Source of the DNA: Colimorpha_A sp045543555
Lineage (GTDB): Bacteria; Bacillota; Clostridia; Oscillospirales; CAG-272
Length of the DNA stretch: 64,000 bases
Assembly (NCBI GenBank): GCA_045543555.1
Contig: JAZQMQ010000025.1
Span: forward strand, 62,001 to 126,000
Direction of reading: 5' to 3'
Part shown: in pieces, positions 15,956-25,868 of the stretch
Layout of the letters: every line of letters begins with the position of its first letter
How positions within the stretch are numbered: the stretch's first letter is position 1
Notes under the pieces: generated by a model
The model's database searches: none
Seen by the model: the letters and a program-made list of their open reading frames with translations, nothing else
Told to the model about the DNA's origin: nothing
Position numbers and translations under genes: made by a program

Positions 15956-17122
15956 ATGTATAATATTAAGTGTCTTAATAAAATAGCAAAGATCGGTACC
16001 GACAATTTTGATACCGCAAAGTATAACGTAAGTGACGATTGCGCAAATCCCGATGCAATTCTCGTGCGTTCCGCAAAAATGCATGATATGACCTTTAACC
16101 CCGAGCTCGTTGCCATCGGCCGTGCGGGCGCAGGTGTAAACAACATCCCTGTTGACAGATGTGCTGAGGAAGGAATCGTAGTATTCAACACCCCCGGTGC
16201 AAATGCAAACGGCGTTAAGGAGCTTGCAATCTGCGCACTTCTTCTCGCTTCCCGTAACGTTGTGGGCGGAATCGATTGGGCAAAGGCTCATCAGGGCGAG
16301 ACAGGCGTTGCCGCTCTTGCCGAGAAGGAAAAGGCAAAGTTTGCGGGCTGTGAGATCGAGGGTAAGAGCCTCGGCGTAATCGGCCTCGGAGCTATAGGCG
16401 GTCTCGTTGCAAACGCAGCAAAGAGCCTTGGAATGAAGGTTTACGGTTGCGACCCCTTCATCACCGTTGAGGCAGCTTGGGGACTTTCCCGCTCAATCGA
16501 GAAGGCTGCAAGCTACGATGAAATATTCCAGACCTGCGACTACATCACACTCCACGTTCCCGCAACCAAGGATACCACTCATATGATCAATGCCGATACC
16601 ATTGCAAAGATGAAGGACGGCGTTAAGATAATCAACCTCGCAAGAGCAGAGCTTGTTGACTCCGCTGCAATGATCGAGGCAGTTAAGTCCGGCAAGGTAT
16701 CCGCTTACGTTACCGACTTCATCACCGACGAGCTCATCGGCGTTTCCGATAAGATCGTCTGCATTCCTCACCTTGGTGCATCCACTGAGGAGAGCGAGGA
16801 CAAGTGTGCTGTTATGGCGGCAAAGGAGATCATTGAGTACCTCGAAAAGGGTAACATCAAGAACTCCGTAAACTTCCCTAACGTTGAGCTTCCTCACAGC
16901 GGTGACGAGCGTATCTGCATCATGCACAGAAACACTCCCGGTGTGCTTTCCAAGATCTCAACAGCAGTAGCAGAAGAGAACATCAATATCGAGAACATGA
17001 TCAACAGAAGCCGCGGCAATTATGCTTATACCATCGTTGAAACTGTCGGACATGTTTCCGATGCATCGGTAGAAAAGCTCTCTGCCCTCGACGAGACCAT
17101 CAGAATCAGAGTTATCCGTTGA
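15956..17122 (+). CDS. serA: D-3-phosphoglycerate dehydrogenase with ACT domain
   Basis: The 388-residue 2-hydroxyacid dehydrogenase oxidises 3-phosphoglycerate to 3-phosphohydroxypyruvate. The NAD-binding GVIGLGAIGG motif, the substrate Arg in NLARAELVD and the catalytic His in CIPHLGAST are all visible. Residues from about 315 form an ACT domain (ICIMHRNTPGVLSKISTAVAEENINIENM), the usual site of serine feedback inhibition. The enzyme is of the short type, without an extra ASB domain. The stop TGA overlaps the TTG start of the next gene. Confidence 0.95.
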   Translation: MYNIKCLNKIAKIGTDNFDTAKYNVSDDCANPDAILVRSAKMHDMTFNPELVAIGRAGAGVNNIPVDRCAEEGIVVFNTPGANANGVKELAICALLLASRNVVGGIDWAKAHQGETGVAALAEKEKAKFAGCEIEGKSLGVIGLGAIGGLVANAAKSLGMKVYGCDPFITVEAAWGLSRSIEKAASYDEIFQTCDYITLHVPATKDTTHMINADTIAKMKDGVKIINLARAELVDSAAMIEAVKSGKVSAYVTDFITDELIGVSDKIVCIPHLGASTEESEDKCAVMAAKEIIEYLEKGNIKNSVNFPNVELPHSGDERICIMHRNTPGVLSKISTAVAEENINIENMINRSRGNYAYTIVETVGHVSDASVEKLSALDETIRIRVIR

Positions 17123-17592
17123 TAAGGCTATTTATAAAGCCCTGCGGAAATACCCATAATGAAGAACACACGGCGGCATATGAGCTTCTCTATGCCGCCG
17201 CTGATTATATGGGTTTGAAGACGGGCAGGGTTGAAAAAACAAGTGACGGGAAACCGTTTTTTCCGGATGCACCGAATACTTTTTTCAGTATCTCCCACGG
17301 AGGCGGATACGCCGTTGTGGCAATAGGAGACGAGCCATGCGGGGTCGATATTGAAGGCGGACGGGAAATATCAGAAAGAATACGCAATCGCTTCCTTGAC
17401 GGTGCTTCGGCGGCAGACGCTCTGATACGTTGGACCGAAAGGGAGAGCAGGGGAAAGCTTTTCGGAGGCGGTTTTTTTGATGAAACCGACTCGGAAAAAA
17501 TCAAGTTTCGTCATTTTCCGCTTCCTCCGTTAAATATTACGGTATGTGCACTCGATAGCAGCGGTCTCCCCGATAAAATCGAAGAGCTTTAA
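17119..17592 (+). CDS. 4'-phosphopantetheinyl transferase, Sfp/AcpT type
   Basis: The 157-residue protein should move phosphopantetheine from CoA to the conserved Ser of carrier proteins. Motifs follow the superfamily order: SDGKPFF, FSISHGGGYAVVAI, the Mg-binding GVDIE and WTERESRGKLFGGG. The last block has R-E-S where most relatives have K-E-A. It is short compared with Sfp (about 220), and closer to single-domain-length AcpT/HetI variants. The start codon is TTG sharing bases with the serA stop (TTGA), with no clear ribosome site, so translation probably depends on coupling to serA. A possible target is the ACP at 2783. Confidence 0.8.
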   Translation: MIRLFIKPCGNTHNEEHTAAYELLYAAADYMGLKTGRVEKTSDGKPFFPDAPNTFFSISHGGGYAVVAIGDEPCGVDIEGGREISERIRNRFLDGASAADALIRWTERESRGKLFGGGFFDETDSEKIKFRHFPLPPLNITVCALDSSGLPDKIEEL

Positions 17593-17625
17593 ACCCACAC
17601 ATAATGCTGTGTGGGTTTTATTTTT
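17591..17625 (+). terminator. Terminator after the serC-serA-PPTase unit
   Basis: An 11-bp stem (AAACCCACACA / TGTGTGGGTTT) with a 6-base loop is followed by TATTTTT. Confidence 0.85.
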
Positions 17626-17671
17626 GCGCTAATATTTTTTGAAATATACCGCAAAATTTTTATTATAGCGA

Positions 17672-17700
17672 TTGCAATATTGACTAAAGTGTGATACAAT
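17672..17700 (+). promoter_or_regulatory. Predicted promoter of the cdaA operon
   Basis: TTGCAA, a 17-base spacer and TACAAT, about 80 bases before the cdaA start. It would head the long unit that runs to the terminator at 29439. Confidence 0.6.
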
Positions 17701-17779
17701 GATATTAAGTATAAGTATATCTAATAATATTATATAATTAATATACGAAATGTGAAGAAGTCTCGGAAGGTGAAGAATT

Positions 17780-18667
17780 ATGGGAGTATTTTCCTGGGAA
17801 TCCTTTGTAAATCAAATATCAGCGATAAACATTCTTGACGTGCTCGATATAGCCGTAGTAGCGGTAATGCTTTATTTTGTCTACGCCTTTATCAGAGACC
17901 GCAGAGCAGGCAAGCTTGCGGCAGGTGTTGCCGTATTTGTTGCGGTTATGCTGTTCGGAAGCCTCATTGGGCTTAAGGCGGTGTCATTTATTATGACGAG
18001 CTTTTTCCAGGTCGGATTTGTTGCGCTGGTCGTTGTTTTTCAGCCCGAACTCAGAGCCGCACTTGAGAAAATGGGCGGTACCGAGATAAAGGGTCTGATT
18101 CAAAAAGGAGAGAATAAGGACGAAAATCAAGGCGTTCTTCTCTATATAAACGAAATATGCACAACTGCTGCAAATCTTTCAAGATCAAGAACGGGAGCGC
18201 TTATTGTTCTTGAAAGAACCACAAAGCTTGGAGATATCATAAAAAGCGGTGTAACGGTAAATGCCGACATCAGCTCATTCATTCTTCGAAATATCTTCCA
18301 CGACGGAGCACCTCTGCACGACGGTGCGGTGGTTATACGCGATTGGAGAGTTTATGCGGCAGGATGCTTCCTCCCCTTGTCAAGCAACGAGGAAATAATC
18401 AAGGATCTCGGTACACGTCACAGAGCGGGAATCGGTATCAGCGAGGAAAGCGATGCCGTTGTTATCATAATTTCCGAGGAAACCGGCACTATTTCGATCG
18501 CAATGAACGGTCAGCTTCGCAGAGGCTTCAATCACAGCACGTTAAAGAAAGAGCTCCAGAGCATATTTGCCGATTCCGATGAGAAAAAGGGTGTCGGAAA
18601 GCTCATGACACATATAAGAGTTCCGCAGAAGCACAACGGCAAGAAGGGAGACGGCAAAAATGGATAA
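17780..18667 (+). CDS. cdaA: Diadenylate cyclase CdaA
   Basis: The 295-residue membrane enzyme makes c-di-AMP from two ATP. Three transmembrane helices occupy about residues 18-85. The DisA_N cyclase domain follows, with the DGA motif at 175-177 (HDGAPLHDGAVVI) and the R-H-R motif at 213-215 (GTRHRAGIGI), both needed for catalysis. The product regulates K+ and osmolyte uptake and cell-wall homeostasis in Firmicutes. The end overlaps the start of cdaR by 8 bases, matching the standard cdaA-cdaR pair. The usual third partner glmM does not follow. Confidence 0.96.
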   Translation: MGVFSWESFVNQISAINILDVLDIAVVAVMLYFVYAFIRDRRAGKLAAGVAVFVAVMLFGSLIGLKAVSFIMTSFFQVGFVALVVVFQPELRAALEKMGGTEIKGLIQKGENKDENQGVLLYINEICTTAANLSRSRTGALIVLERTTKLGDIIKSGVTVNADISSFILRNIFHDGAPLHDGAVVIRDWRVYAAGCFLPLSSNEEIIKDLGTRHRAGIGISEESDAVVIIISEETGTISIAMNGQLRRGFNHSTLKKELQSIFADSDEKKGVGKLMTHIRVPQKHNGKKGDGKNG

Positions 18668-19928
18668 TGAAATAAAGACCGATCTCCGTCCCGAAGCCGA
18701 CGGCGTAGGAGAGGGTAATATTACCGTCCGCAGAAATAAAACCGTCGATTTTATCGCAAAGGTCGTATGCTTGCTGCTTGCGTTTTTCCTTTGGTACTAT
18801 GCTTCGAGTCTTGATACCGTGATCTATGATAAGGAGTTTACGTCGATCCCCGTTACGATCGAGAACTCGTCGGAGCTTTCTCTGCTTTCGGGAGACGATC
18901 TTACGGTTGATATCACTCTTTCGGGTAAAAGGAACGATTTAAGGAAGGTAAATAACTCGGATATCCGTGCATACGCGGTTATTCCCGAAAATACCGTTGC
19001 AGGCAGACACGAGCTTGAAATTTTCTTCGACATTCCGGGCGGTGTGACGTTTGAAAAATCCAGCGTGAACACGGTTGTTGTCTACGTTGATAACAGTATT
19101 ACAAAAAGTATTCCCGTGAAGGTAAACCTCGTTTCCTTTAACTACGAAAAGGATTGCGAGCTCCGAGTAGGAAGCATTCCCACGGTCTCTGTATCGGGTC
19201 CTGCGCAGATCATTGATTCGATCGTGTCCGCTTCGCTTCCCGTTGATATGGGAAATCAGCTGATTTCAAAGAGCGTAAGCTACCGCGGAGAGCTCATATT
19301 ACTCGATCAGAACGGAGACAGAGTATCAAGCGACTACGTCAGACTTTCATCCTCTACCGCAACGGTAACCCTTTCGATCTATAAGGAGATGACAGTTCCG
19401 ATCTTGGTAAAATTCAAGCACGAACTTCTTTCCCCACAGGATTGCAGGGTCACTCTCAGCAGAAACGAGATAACGGTTTACGGTGAAGCCGAGAGGGTCA
19501 ACAATATGGTCATCGAGTGCGTTATCGATGAAAAAACTCTTAAGGATAACGTGGCGGTCAGCTGTGGAATCGGTCTTCCTGCAGGCGTAACGAGCAGTGA
19601 TAACGTTTATAACGTGTCTGTTACGGTTGACATTATGGGAATGTCCGAAAAAACGTTTACGGTAGTTCCCGTGGCGGTTAACGGTGTTGCTTCCTCGGAA
19701 TTTGAGCCGATAAACGTTACGCTTCGCGGAAAATCCGATGTGATCGATGCTATTACGGCGGAGGATATCAGAGCAACGGTTGACCTTTACGGAATGGCAG
19801 GTAATGTAACCCTTCCTGTATCATTCGATTTTGAGGGTGATTTCGCGGGTAAGGTATATGAAATATACGATTCCGATAAGCCATACGAGGTCAAGGTCAC
19901 GGTAACCGAAAATACCGACAAAATATGA
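18660..19928 (+). CDS. cdaR: CdaA regulator CdaR (YbbR-domain protein)
   Basis: The 422-residue protein has one N-terminal transmembrane helix (FIAKVVCLLLAFFLWYYAS) followed by about four extracytoplasmic YbbR beta repeats. CdaR binds CdaA in the membrane and modulates its cyclase activity. The repeats begin with blocks such as FTSIPVTIENSSELSLLSG and IPVKVNLVSFNYEKDCELRVG. Length is close to the Bacillus homologue. The stop overlaps the next start as ATGA, implying coupled translation. Confidence 0.93.
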   Translation: MDNEIKTDLRPEADGVGEGNITVRRNKTVDFIAKVVCLLLAFFLWYYASSLDTVIYDKEFTSIPVTIENSSELSLLSGDDLTVDITLSGKRNDLRKVNNSDIRAYAVIPENTVAGRHELEIFFDIPGGVTFEKSSVNTVVVYVDNSITKSIPVKVNLVSFNYEKDCELRVGSIPTVSVSGPAQIIDSIVSASLPVDMGNQLISKSVSYRGELILLDQNGDRVSSDYVRLSSSTATVTLSIYKEMTVPILVKFKHELLSPQDCRVTLSRNEITVYGEAERVNNMVIECVIDEKTLKDNVAVSCGIGLPAGVTSSDNVYNVSVTVDIMGMSEKTFTVVPVAVNGVASSEFEPINVTLRGKSDVIDAITAEDIRATVDLYGMAGNVTLPVSFDFEGDFAGKVYEIYDSDKPYEVKVTVTENTDKI

Positions 19929-21511
19929 AAATTATAGTGAGAAATATAAGGACACCGATTTCGGTGTCCGAGAAGGAAGTAATGGAGCAGGCTGCAAAAC
20001 GGCTTGCTCCGTTACTTGATAAAAAGGATATTGCTTGTAAGAGCATTTTCAGACGCTCGGTAGACGTAAGGCATAGGAAAATCTCTTTTGTTTATTCGGT
20101 GCTGCTTGAGGTTAACCGAGAATTTACCGAAAATGAACTGAACTCCTATGACAGCGATATTCTTGTTGAAGCCGATCCGCTGGATAATATCGAGAGGGGA
20201 AGTGAACCCTCCGAACATCGTCCCGTTATTGTCGGTTTCGGTCCTTGCGGAATGTTCTGCGCCTTGATCTTAGCCGAGGCGGGCTACAGACCCATTGTTA
20301 TCGAACGCGGTGACAACGTTATGACGAGAGCGCAGAGAGTCGGAATATTTTTCCGAGAGGGAGTTCTCGATACCGAAAGCAACATACAGTTTGGCGCGGG
20401 CGGAGCAGGAACCTTTTCCGACGGTAAGCTTGTTACAAGAATAAACGATATACGAACAGGCTACGTAATAAAGCGCCTTTATGAGCTCGGCGCACCAAAG
20501 GAAATACTTACACAGGCAAAGCCCCACGTGGGAACCGATAAGCTCCTTTCGGTTGTGTCAAATCTCGACCGCAGAATAAGGGAGCTCGGTGGCGACATCT
20601 ATTATAATACGCGTCTTGAAAGAATAGATTTTGACTCGTCGGGAAATGCGGTAAGCATATTTGCGGGCGGGGAAAACATACCTTGCTCTCAGCTTGTTCT
20701 CGCGCTCGGTCACAGTGCAAGAGATACGGCATATTATTTAAGAGATGCGGGATTTTGCATCGAGCCTAAGCCGTTTTCGGTGGGTGTACGTATCGAGCAT
20801 CTTCGCTGTGATATTGAAAAGGCTATCTACGGTAGCTATGCAGGAGATGAGAGACTCGGCGCGGCTGAATATGCTTTGTCGAAGCGTATGGGCAAGGAAT
20901 GTGTATATACATTCTGTATGTGTCCGGGCGGTGAGGTAATTGCCGCGGCTTCTGAGGAGGGCGGCGTTGTTGTAAACGGAATGTCGAGATATAAGAGAGA
21001 CGGTGTCAATTCAAACTCTGCGCTTGTTGTTGCAGTTGAACCCGATTCCGACCCGATCGAATTCCAAAGACGACTTGAAAGGAAGGCTTTTGAGCTTGGC
21101 GGAGGCGGATATTGTGCCCCGATTCAGACCGTGGGAGATTTTCTGAACGGCAAATGGGGAACGTCGCCGTCCAAGGTGCTTCCGACATACCGTAAGGGTG
21201 CGGTTAAGGAAGCGGATCTGAGAAAGCTTTTCCCAAAAAGTATAAATTCAATGCTTGAGAAGGGCTTACGGGATTTTAATGGAAAGATCGAGGGCTTTTC
21301 GGCTCCCTATGGAGTAATGACGGGAGTTGAGAGCAGAACGTCATCTCCTATAAGGGTAATGAGGAACGAGATGCTTAATGCCATGGGACATCCTAACGTT
21401 TACCCGGGCGGAGAAGGTGCCGGATATGCCGGTGGAATAACCTCCGCAGCAGTTGACGGAATTAGAATTGCTGAGCAGATCATAAAAAGATTTTCGCCGG
21501 TAAAAAAATAA
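19925..21511 (+). CDS. FAD-dependent oxidoreductase of the COG2509 type
   Basis: The 528-residue protein has an N-terminal domain of about 95 residues, then the FAD-binding VGFGPCGMFCALIL, a GAGGAGTFSDGKL block, and a C-terminal GGEGAGYAGGITSAAVDG that closes the FAD site. Proteins of this type are widespread in Firmicutes, often annotated as NAD(P)/FAD-dependent or 'uncharacterized FAD-dependent' dehydrogenases. The substrate is not known. Its presence between cdaR and recJ, with an ATGA overlap, ties it to the c-di-AMP operon by transcription, but no functional link follows from the sequence. Confidence 0.85.
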   Translation: MKIIVRNIRTPISVSEKEVMEQAAKRLAPLLDKKDIACKSIFRRSVDVRHRKISFVYSVLLEVNREFTENELNSYDSDILVEADPLDNIERGSEPSEHRPVIVGFGPCGMFCALILAEAGYRPIVIERGDNVMTRAQRVGIFFREGVLDTESNIQFGAGGAGTFSDGKLVTRINDIRTGYVIKRLYELGAPKEILTQAKPHVGTDKLLSVVSNLDRRIRELGGDIYYNTRLERIDFDSSGNAVSIFAGGENIPCSQLVLALGHSARDTAYYLRDAGFCIEPKPFSVGVRIEHLRCDIEKAIYGSYAGDERLGAAEYALSKRMGKECVYTFCMCPGGEVIAAASEEGGVVVNGMSRYKRDGVNSNSALVVAVEPDSDPIEFQRRLERKAFELGGGGYCAPIQTVGDFLNGKWGTSPSKVLPTYRKGAVKEADLRKLFPKSINSMLEKGLRDFNGKIEGFSAPYGVMTGVESRTSSPIRVMRNEMLNAMGHPNVYPGGEGAGYAGGITSAAVDGIRIAEQIIKRFSPVKK

Positions 21512-21537
21512 TAAGTAAGTAAAAAGGAGGAAATGCT

Positions 21538-23697
21538 ATGCCGAAGGAAAAAATATGGAATATTGGAAGCCGCGTTGACGATGACGGCAAAATACAGTTA
21601 ATAGCAGATACACTCGGTATAGGCTTTCCTACCGCGTGCCTTCTGTATGGCAGAGGGTACAGAACTCCTGAGGAAGCGTCGGCGTTTATCCGACTTGAAA
21701 GCGAGCTTTTCCACGATCCTTTCCTGCTTCCCGATATGGATAAAGCGGTCAAACGCATAAGAGAAGCAATAGAAAACGGAGAGAAGATCAAAATATACGG
21801 CGATTACGACGTTGACGGAGTTACTTCGGTAAGCATTTTGTATCTGTATCTTTCCTCAAAGGGAGCGAACGTAAGCTATTATATTCCAAATCGAGCATCA
21901 GAGGGCTACGGTGTTAACCGCGAGGCGCTTGACGGTATCGTAAGTGATGGAAATACTCTTATTATAACCGTTGATACGGGAGTTACCGCTATTGCCGAGG
22001 CTGAACATTGCAGGGATCTTGGCTGTGATATGATAATTACAGACCACCACGAATGTCGCGAGGAGCTTCCCTCGGCTGTGGGGGTCGTAAATCCGAAGCG
22101 CCCCGACAGTAGGTATCCTTTTTCGTCCCTTGCGGGTGTAGGAGTGGCATTTAAGCTCATAACAGCCATTGAATGTGCTATTGACAGGGAAAACGGTATA
22201 AACGACGGAAGCTTTTTAAGCAGGATCTGCCGCGAATATGCAGATCTCACTGCTCTTGGAACCGTTGCGGACGTAATGCCTCTGTATGATGAGAATAGAC
22301 TCATAGTTTCTATCGGACTTTCTATGATGGAAAAGCGCACACGTGCGGGAATAAAGGCTTTGCTTGAGAGTAACGACGGTTCAAAGACGAGCTCAAAAAA
22401 GAGAAATATGACCTCCACGGTAATAGGCTTCACACTTGCTCCGAAGATCAATGCCGCAGGAAGACTTGCTTCGGCAGAGAAGGCTGTTGAGCTGTTCTTG
22501 ACCGATTCGGAATATGAGGCGGAAAAGATCGCGTCGGAGCTTAATGAGATAAATAAAGAGCGTCAGAACGAGGAAAATAAGATCGTAGAGGAGCTTAAAG
22601 CTCGAATTGAGTCCGATCCTGAGCTGAAAAATTCCGCGGTAATGGTACTTGAAAATGAAGGCTGGCACCACGGAGTTATCGGTATAGTATCCTCGCGAGT
22701 TACCGAAAAATACGGCAAGCCGTCGATCTTAATTTCGCTTGAGGACGGGATCGGCAAGGGCTCGGGAAGAAGTATTAAGGGGCTAAATCTTGTTGAGGCG
22801 CTTTCATATTGCTCCACCCTGCTTGAAAAATACGGCGGACACGAGCTTGCGGCGGGACTTACTGTAAAGGAAGAAAATCTCGACGCATTCAGAAGGAAGA
22901 TTAACGAGTACGCTCTTAGTGCTCTCGGCACCTCGGAGCCCGAGATAAGCATAGATATCGACTGTGAGCTGTATCCGTCTGAGATAAATCTTACGCAGGC
23001 ATCGGAGCTTGAGCTTCTTGAACCCTGCGGTACGGGAAATCCCACCCCTACCTTTGCGTGCTTTGGGCTTAAGGTTGAGGAAATAATACCGCTCAGTCAG
23101 GGGAAGCACAGCAAGATCATACTCGAAGGAAACGGAAAACGAATGACTGCACTTATGTTCGGGACCTCACCCGAGGAGCTCGGACACTATCATTCCAACA
23201 GGGTCGATATCGCATTCAGGCTTAATATCAATGAATATATGGGCAATCGAAGCGAGCAGATACTCATTCGCGATATACGTCTTACCGCCGATGAAAAGGA
23301 GGAGGACGTAAATAACTACGCCGAATATGAGAACGCATTAAACGGAGGCAAAATTACATCGGATACAATTCCCGTAAGATCCGATTTCGTTTCGGCTTAC
23401 CTTCATCTGAAAAGAACCGTTGCTTCGGGGGGCAGCAAGGTTGGGATCAAATCTCTTCTTCAGGCGCTGAACAGCATTTCTCAGGACGGAAAAAGCATAA
23501 ACTACGTAAAGCTTCGTCTTGTCCTTGATATATTAAGCGAATCGGGTGTTATTACACTTAAAAACGAAGATTCCTCACAGCGAGGAAGGGAAAGCTTTTT
23601 CATTACAGTACCAAAGGTTGAAACAAAGGTGGATTTAGAAAAATCATGTCTATACAAACAGTTAACGAACCCGAAAAAAACGAATATGACGGAATAA
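21538..23697 (+). CDS. recJ: Single-stranded-DNA-specific exonuclease RecJ
   Basis: The 719-residue 5'-3' single-strand exonuclease works in RecF-pathway recombination, mismatch and base excision repair. DHH-family motifs are intact: D89-x-D91-x-D93 in GDYDVDGVTS, D169-H170-H171 in TDHHE, and the DHHA1 motif GGHELAAG. The segment EGWHHGVIGIVSSR and a C-terminal OB domain are also seen. The last roughly 120 residues form a winged-helix-like extension found in clostridial RecJ. A strong AAAGGAGG precedes the ATG. Its 3' end overlaps the rel start by 52 bases. Confidence 0.95.
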   Translation: MPKEKIWNIGSRVDDDGKIQLIADTLGIGFPTACLLYGRGYRTPEEASAFIRLESELFHDPFLLPDMDKAVKRIREAIENGEKIKIYGDYDVDGVTSVSILYLYLSSKGANVSYYIPNRASEGYGVNREALDGIVSDGNTLIITVDTGVTAIAEAEHCRDLGCDMIITDHHECREELPSAVGVVNPKRPDSRYPFSSLAGVGVAFKLITAIECAIDRENGINDGSFLSRICREYADLTALGTVADVMPLYDENRLIVSIGLSMMEKRTRAGIKALLESNDGSKTSSKKRNMTSTVIGFTLAPKINAAGRLASAEKAVELFLTDSEYEAEKIASELNEINKERQNEENKIVEELKARIESDPELKNSAVMVLENEGWHHGVIGIVSSRVTEKYGKPSILISLEDGIGKGSGRSIKGLNLVEALSYCSTLLEKYGGHELAAGLTVKEENLDAFRRKINEYALSALGTSEPEISIDIDCELYPSEINLTQASELELLEPCGTGNPTPTFACFGLKVEEIIPLSQGKHSKIILEGNGKRMTALMFGTSPEELGHYHSNRVDIAFRLNINEYMGNRSEQILIRDIRLTADEKEEDVNNYAEYENALNGGKITSDTIPVRSDFVSAYLHLKRTVASGGSKVGIKSLLQALNSISQDGKSINYVKLRLVLDILSESGVITLKNEDSSQRGRESFFITVPKVETKVDLEKSCLYKQLTNPKKTNMTE

Positions 23698-25868
23698 AAA
23701 CTCTGCTTGCTTCCCTTGAAAGATCGGGCAAGCATTATGACACCGAGAAGATAATGAAGGCGTATGAGCTTGCAAAAAATCTTCACGAGGGTCAGTTCAG
23801 AGTAAGCGGAGAGCCGTATATCAGCCATCCCGTCTCTGTTGCCGAAATTGCGGCAGGACTGGGTCTTGATACCGACTCGATATGCGCCGCGCTTCTTCAC
23901 GATACCGTTGAGGACTGTGGAAACGACATCGACATTCCAACCATAAAAAAAGAATTCGGAGATGACGTTGCGGCTCTTGTTGACGGACTTACGAAGCTTG
24001 TAAATATCCCCTTCTCCGACAAGGAGGAGCAGCACGTCGAGGACCTTCGTAAAATGTTCTTGGCGATGGCAAAGGACGTAAGAGTAATATTCATCAAGCT
24101 TTGCGACCGTCTTCACAATATGCGTACTCTCGGAGTTAAAAAGGACGAAAAGAGAAGAACGACAGCTCTTGAAACCATGCATGTTTTCGCGCCTCTTGCA
24201 CACCGTCTCGGTATGCAGAGGATGAAGCACGAGCTTGAAAATCGTTCCCTTGAATATCTCGATCCCATCGGCTATCAGGAAATAAGAAACGATATTGAGA
24301 AGCGTTACGGTGAGAGCAGGGACTTTATCGAAAAAGCAAGGACAAGAGTTTCCGACAAGCTCACTGAAGCGGGAATAGGGTTTACGCTTGAGGGGCGCGT
24401 TAAGAGCGTTTACTCAATTTATCGTAAAATGTATCAGCAGAATAAATCCTTCGAGGAAATATTCGACTTCTATGCTCTTCGTGTCATCGTAAATACCGAG
24501 GAGGAATGTTACGTTGTACTCGGTATGATACATGAAATGTTCAATATGGTGCCGGGCAGATTCAAGGACTATATCTCAACTCCGAAGCCCAATATGTACC
24601 GTTCTCTTCACACAACGGTAATGGGAAGAAATGCCATACCCTTTGAGGTTCAGATAAGAACATGGGATATGCACCGCATAGCAGAATACGGTGTGGCGGC
24701 GCACTGGAAATATAAGAGCGGTGAGGACTCTAAAGAGGAAATTGACCGTAAGCTTTCCTGGATAGCAAAGCTTATCGAGACCGAGGACGATACCCGCGAC
24801 CCTGAGGAATTTCTTCAGGCACTTAAGATAGATATAATGCACGACGAGGTATTCGTCTTCACTCCCAAGGGAGATATCATTACCCTGCCTCAAGGGGCAA
24901 CGGTCGTTGACTTTGCATATGCAATTCACTCGGCGGTGGGTAATAAGATGGTCGGTGCAAAGATCAACGGTATGATCGTACCTATAGATCGCGCCCCCCA
25001 AAACGGAGAGATCGTTGAAATTATAACCTCATCCGCATCCCGCGGACCGTCCAGAGACTGGATGAAGATAGTCAAGACGGGTGAAGCGAGAAATAAGATA
25101 AGACAGTATTTCAAGAAGGAACAGCGTCCCGAAAACATAAACGTCGGACGCATCGAGATCGATCGCGAATTCAAGCGTATCGGACGTGCTTGCACTGAGG
25201 CACAGAAAAACGAGATCCTTCTAAACGTTGCAAAGCGTATAGGAATACACGATATCGAGGACCTTTATAATACCATCGGATACGGCGGTATAACCGTATC
25301 CAAAATAGGCGCCAAGATAAAGGACGAGTTTGAAAGAGTGGTTAAGGTTGAGGAACCGATCATTCAGGACGTTTCGGACGTTCAGACCGTCAAGAGAAAA
25401 AAGAGCAGCGGAGGAGTTATCGTCGATGGAGTGGAGGGACTTTCTGTCAAATTCAGTAAGTGCTGTAATCCCCTTCCCGGCGATTCGGTTATCGGTTTTA
25501 TCACCAAGGGATACGGAATATCGGTACACAAGCAGGACTGCCCCAACGTTGTTTCGGGACTTAAGAATCCCGCGTACATAAATCGTTGGGTAAACGCGCG
25601 CTGGGAAAATACCGCATCCCAGGGTGGAGAATTTGAGGCACAGATCAGAGTTACTGCACAGCCGCATATAAGACTAATTGCGGATATAACCATGGCGTTG
25701 GCTGATATGAGAGTTGCGCTTCTCGGAATAGCAACTCATAACCGCTCGGATTGCACGATTGTTGAGCTTACAGTAAGCTGTAAAAATCTTGATCACTTTA
25801 AATCAATAATTTCGCGTCTGCGTTCCGTTCAGAATGTAGAGGATGTAAGCAGAGGATATACAACGTGA
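23646..25868 (+). CDS. rel: Bifunctional (p)ppGpp synthetase/hydrolase Rel
   Basis: The 740-residue stringent-response enzyme has the hydrolase HD domain first (H61, the H85-D86-TVED block), then the synthetase domain (GRVKSVYSIYRKM; RFKDYISTPKPNMYRSLHTTV), TGS at about 390-450 and a C-terminal ACT. The RFKD rather than ExDD motif and the intact HD residues indicate a bifunctional Rel, not a synthetase-only RelA. Zinc-finger Cys residues lie in FSKCCNPLPGD. The start overlaps the end of recJ, and the stop overlaps dtd. The chosen ATG gives the family's usual N-terminus. Confidence 0.95.
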   Translation: MSIQTVNEPEKNEYDGIKTLLASLERSGKHYDTEKIMKAYELAKNLHEGQFRVSGEPYISHPVSVAEIAAGLGLDTDSICAALLHDTVEDCGNDIDIPTIKKEFGDDVAALVDGLTKLVNIPFSDKEEQHVEDLRKMFLAMAKDVRVIFIKLCDRLHNMRTLGVKKDEKRRTTALETMHVFAPLAHRLGMQRMKHELENRSLEYLDPIGYQEIRNDIEKRYGESRDFIEKARTRVSDKLTEAGIGFTLEGRVKSVYSIYRKMYQQNKSFEEIFDFYALRVIVNTEEECYVVLGMIHEMFNMVPGRFKDYISTPKPNMYRSLHTTVMGRNAIPFEVQIRTWDMHRIAEYGVAAHWKYKSGEDSKEEIDRKLSWIAKLIETEDDTRDPEEFLQALKIDIMHDEVFVFTPKGDIITLPQGATVVDFAYAIHSAVGNKMVGAKINGMIVPIDRAPQNGEIVEIITSSASRGPSRDWMKIVKTGEARNKIRQYFKKEQRPENINVGRIEIDREFKRIGRACTEAQKNEILLNVAKRIGIHDIEDLYNTIGYGGITVSKIGAKIKDEFERVVKVEEPIIQDVSDVQTVKRKKSSGGVIVDGVEGLSVKFSKCCNPLPGDSVIGFITKGYGISVHKQDCPNVVSGLKNPAYINRWVNARWENTASQGGEFEAQIRVTAQPHIRLIADITMALADMRVALLGIATHNRSDCTIVELTVSCKNLDHFKSIISRLRSVQNVEDVSRGYTT

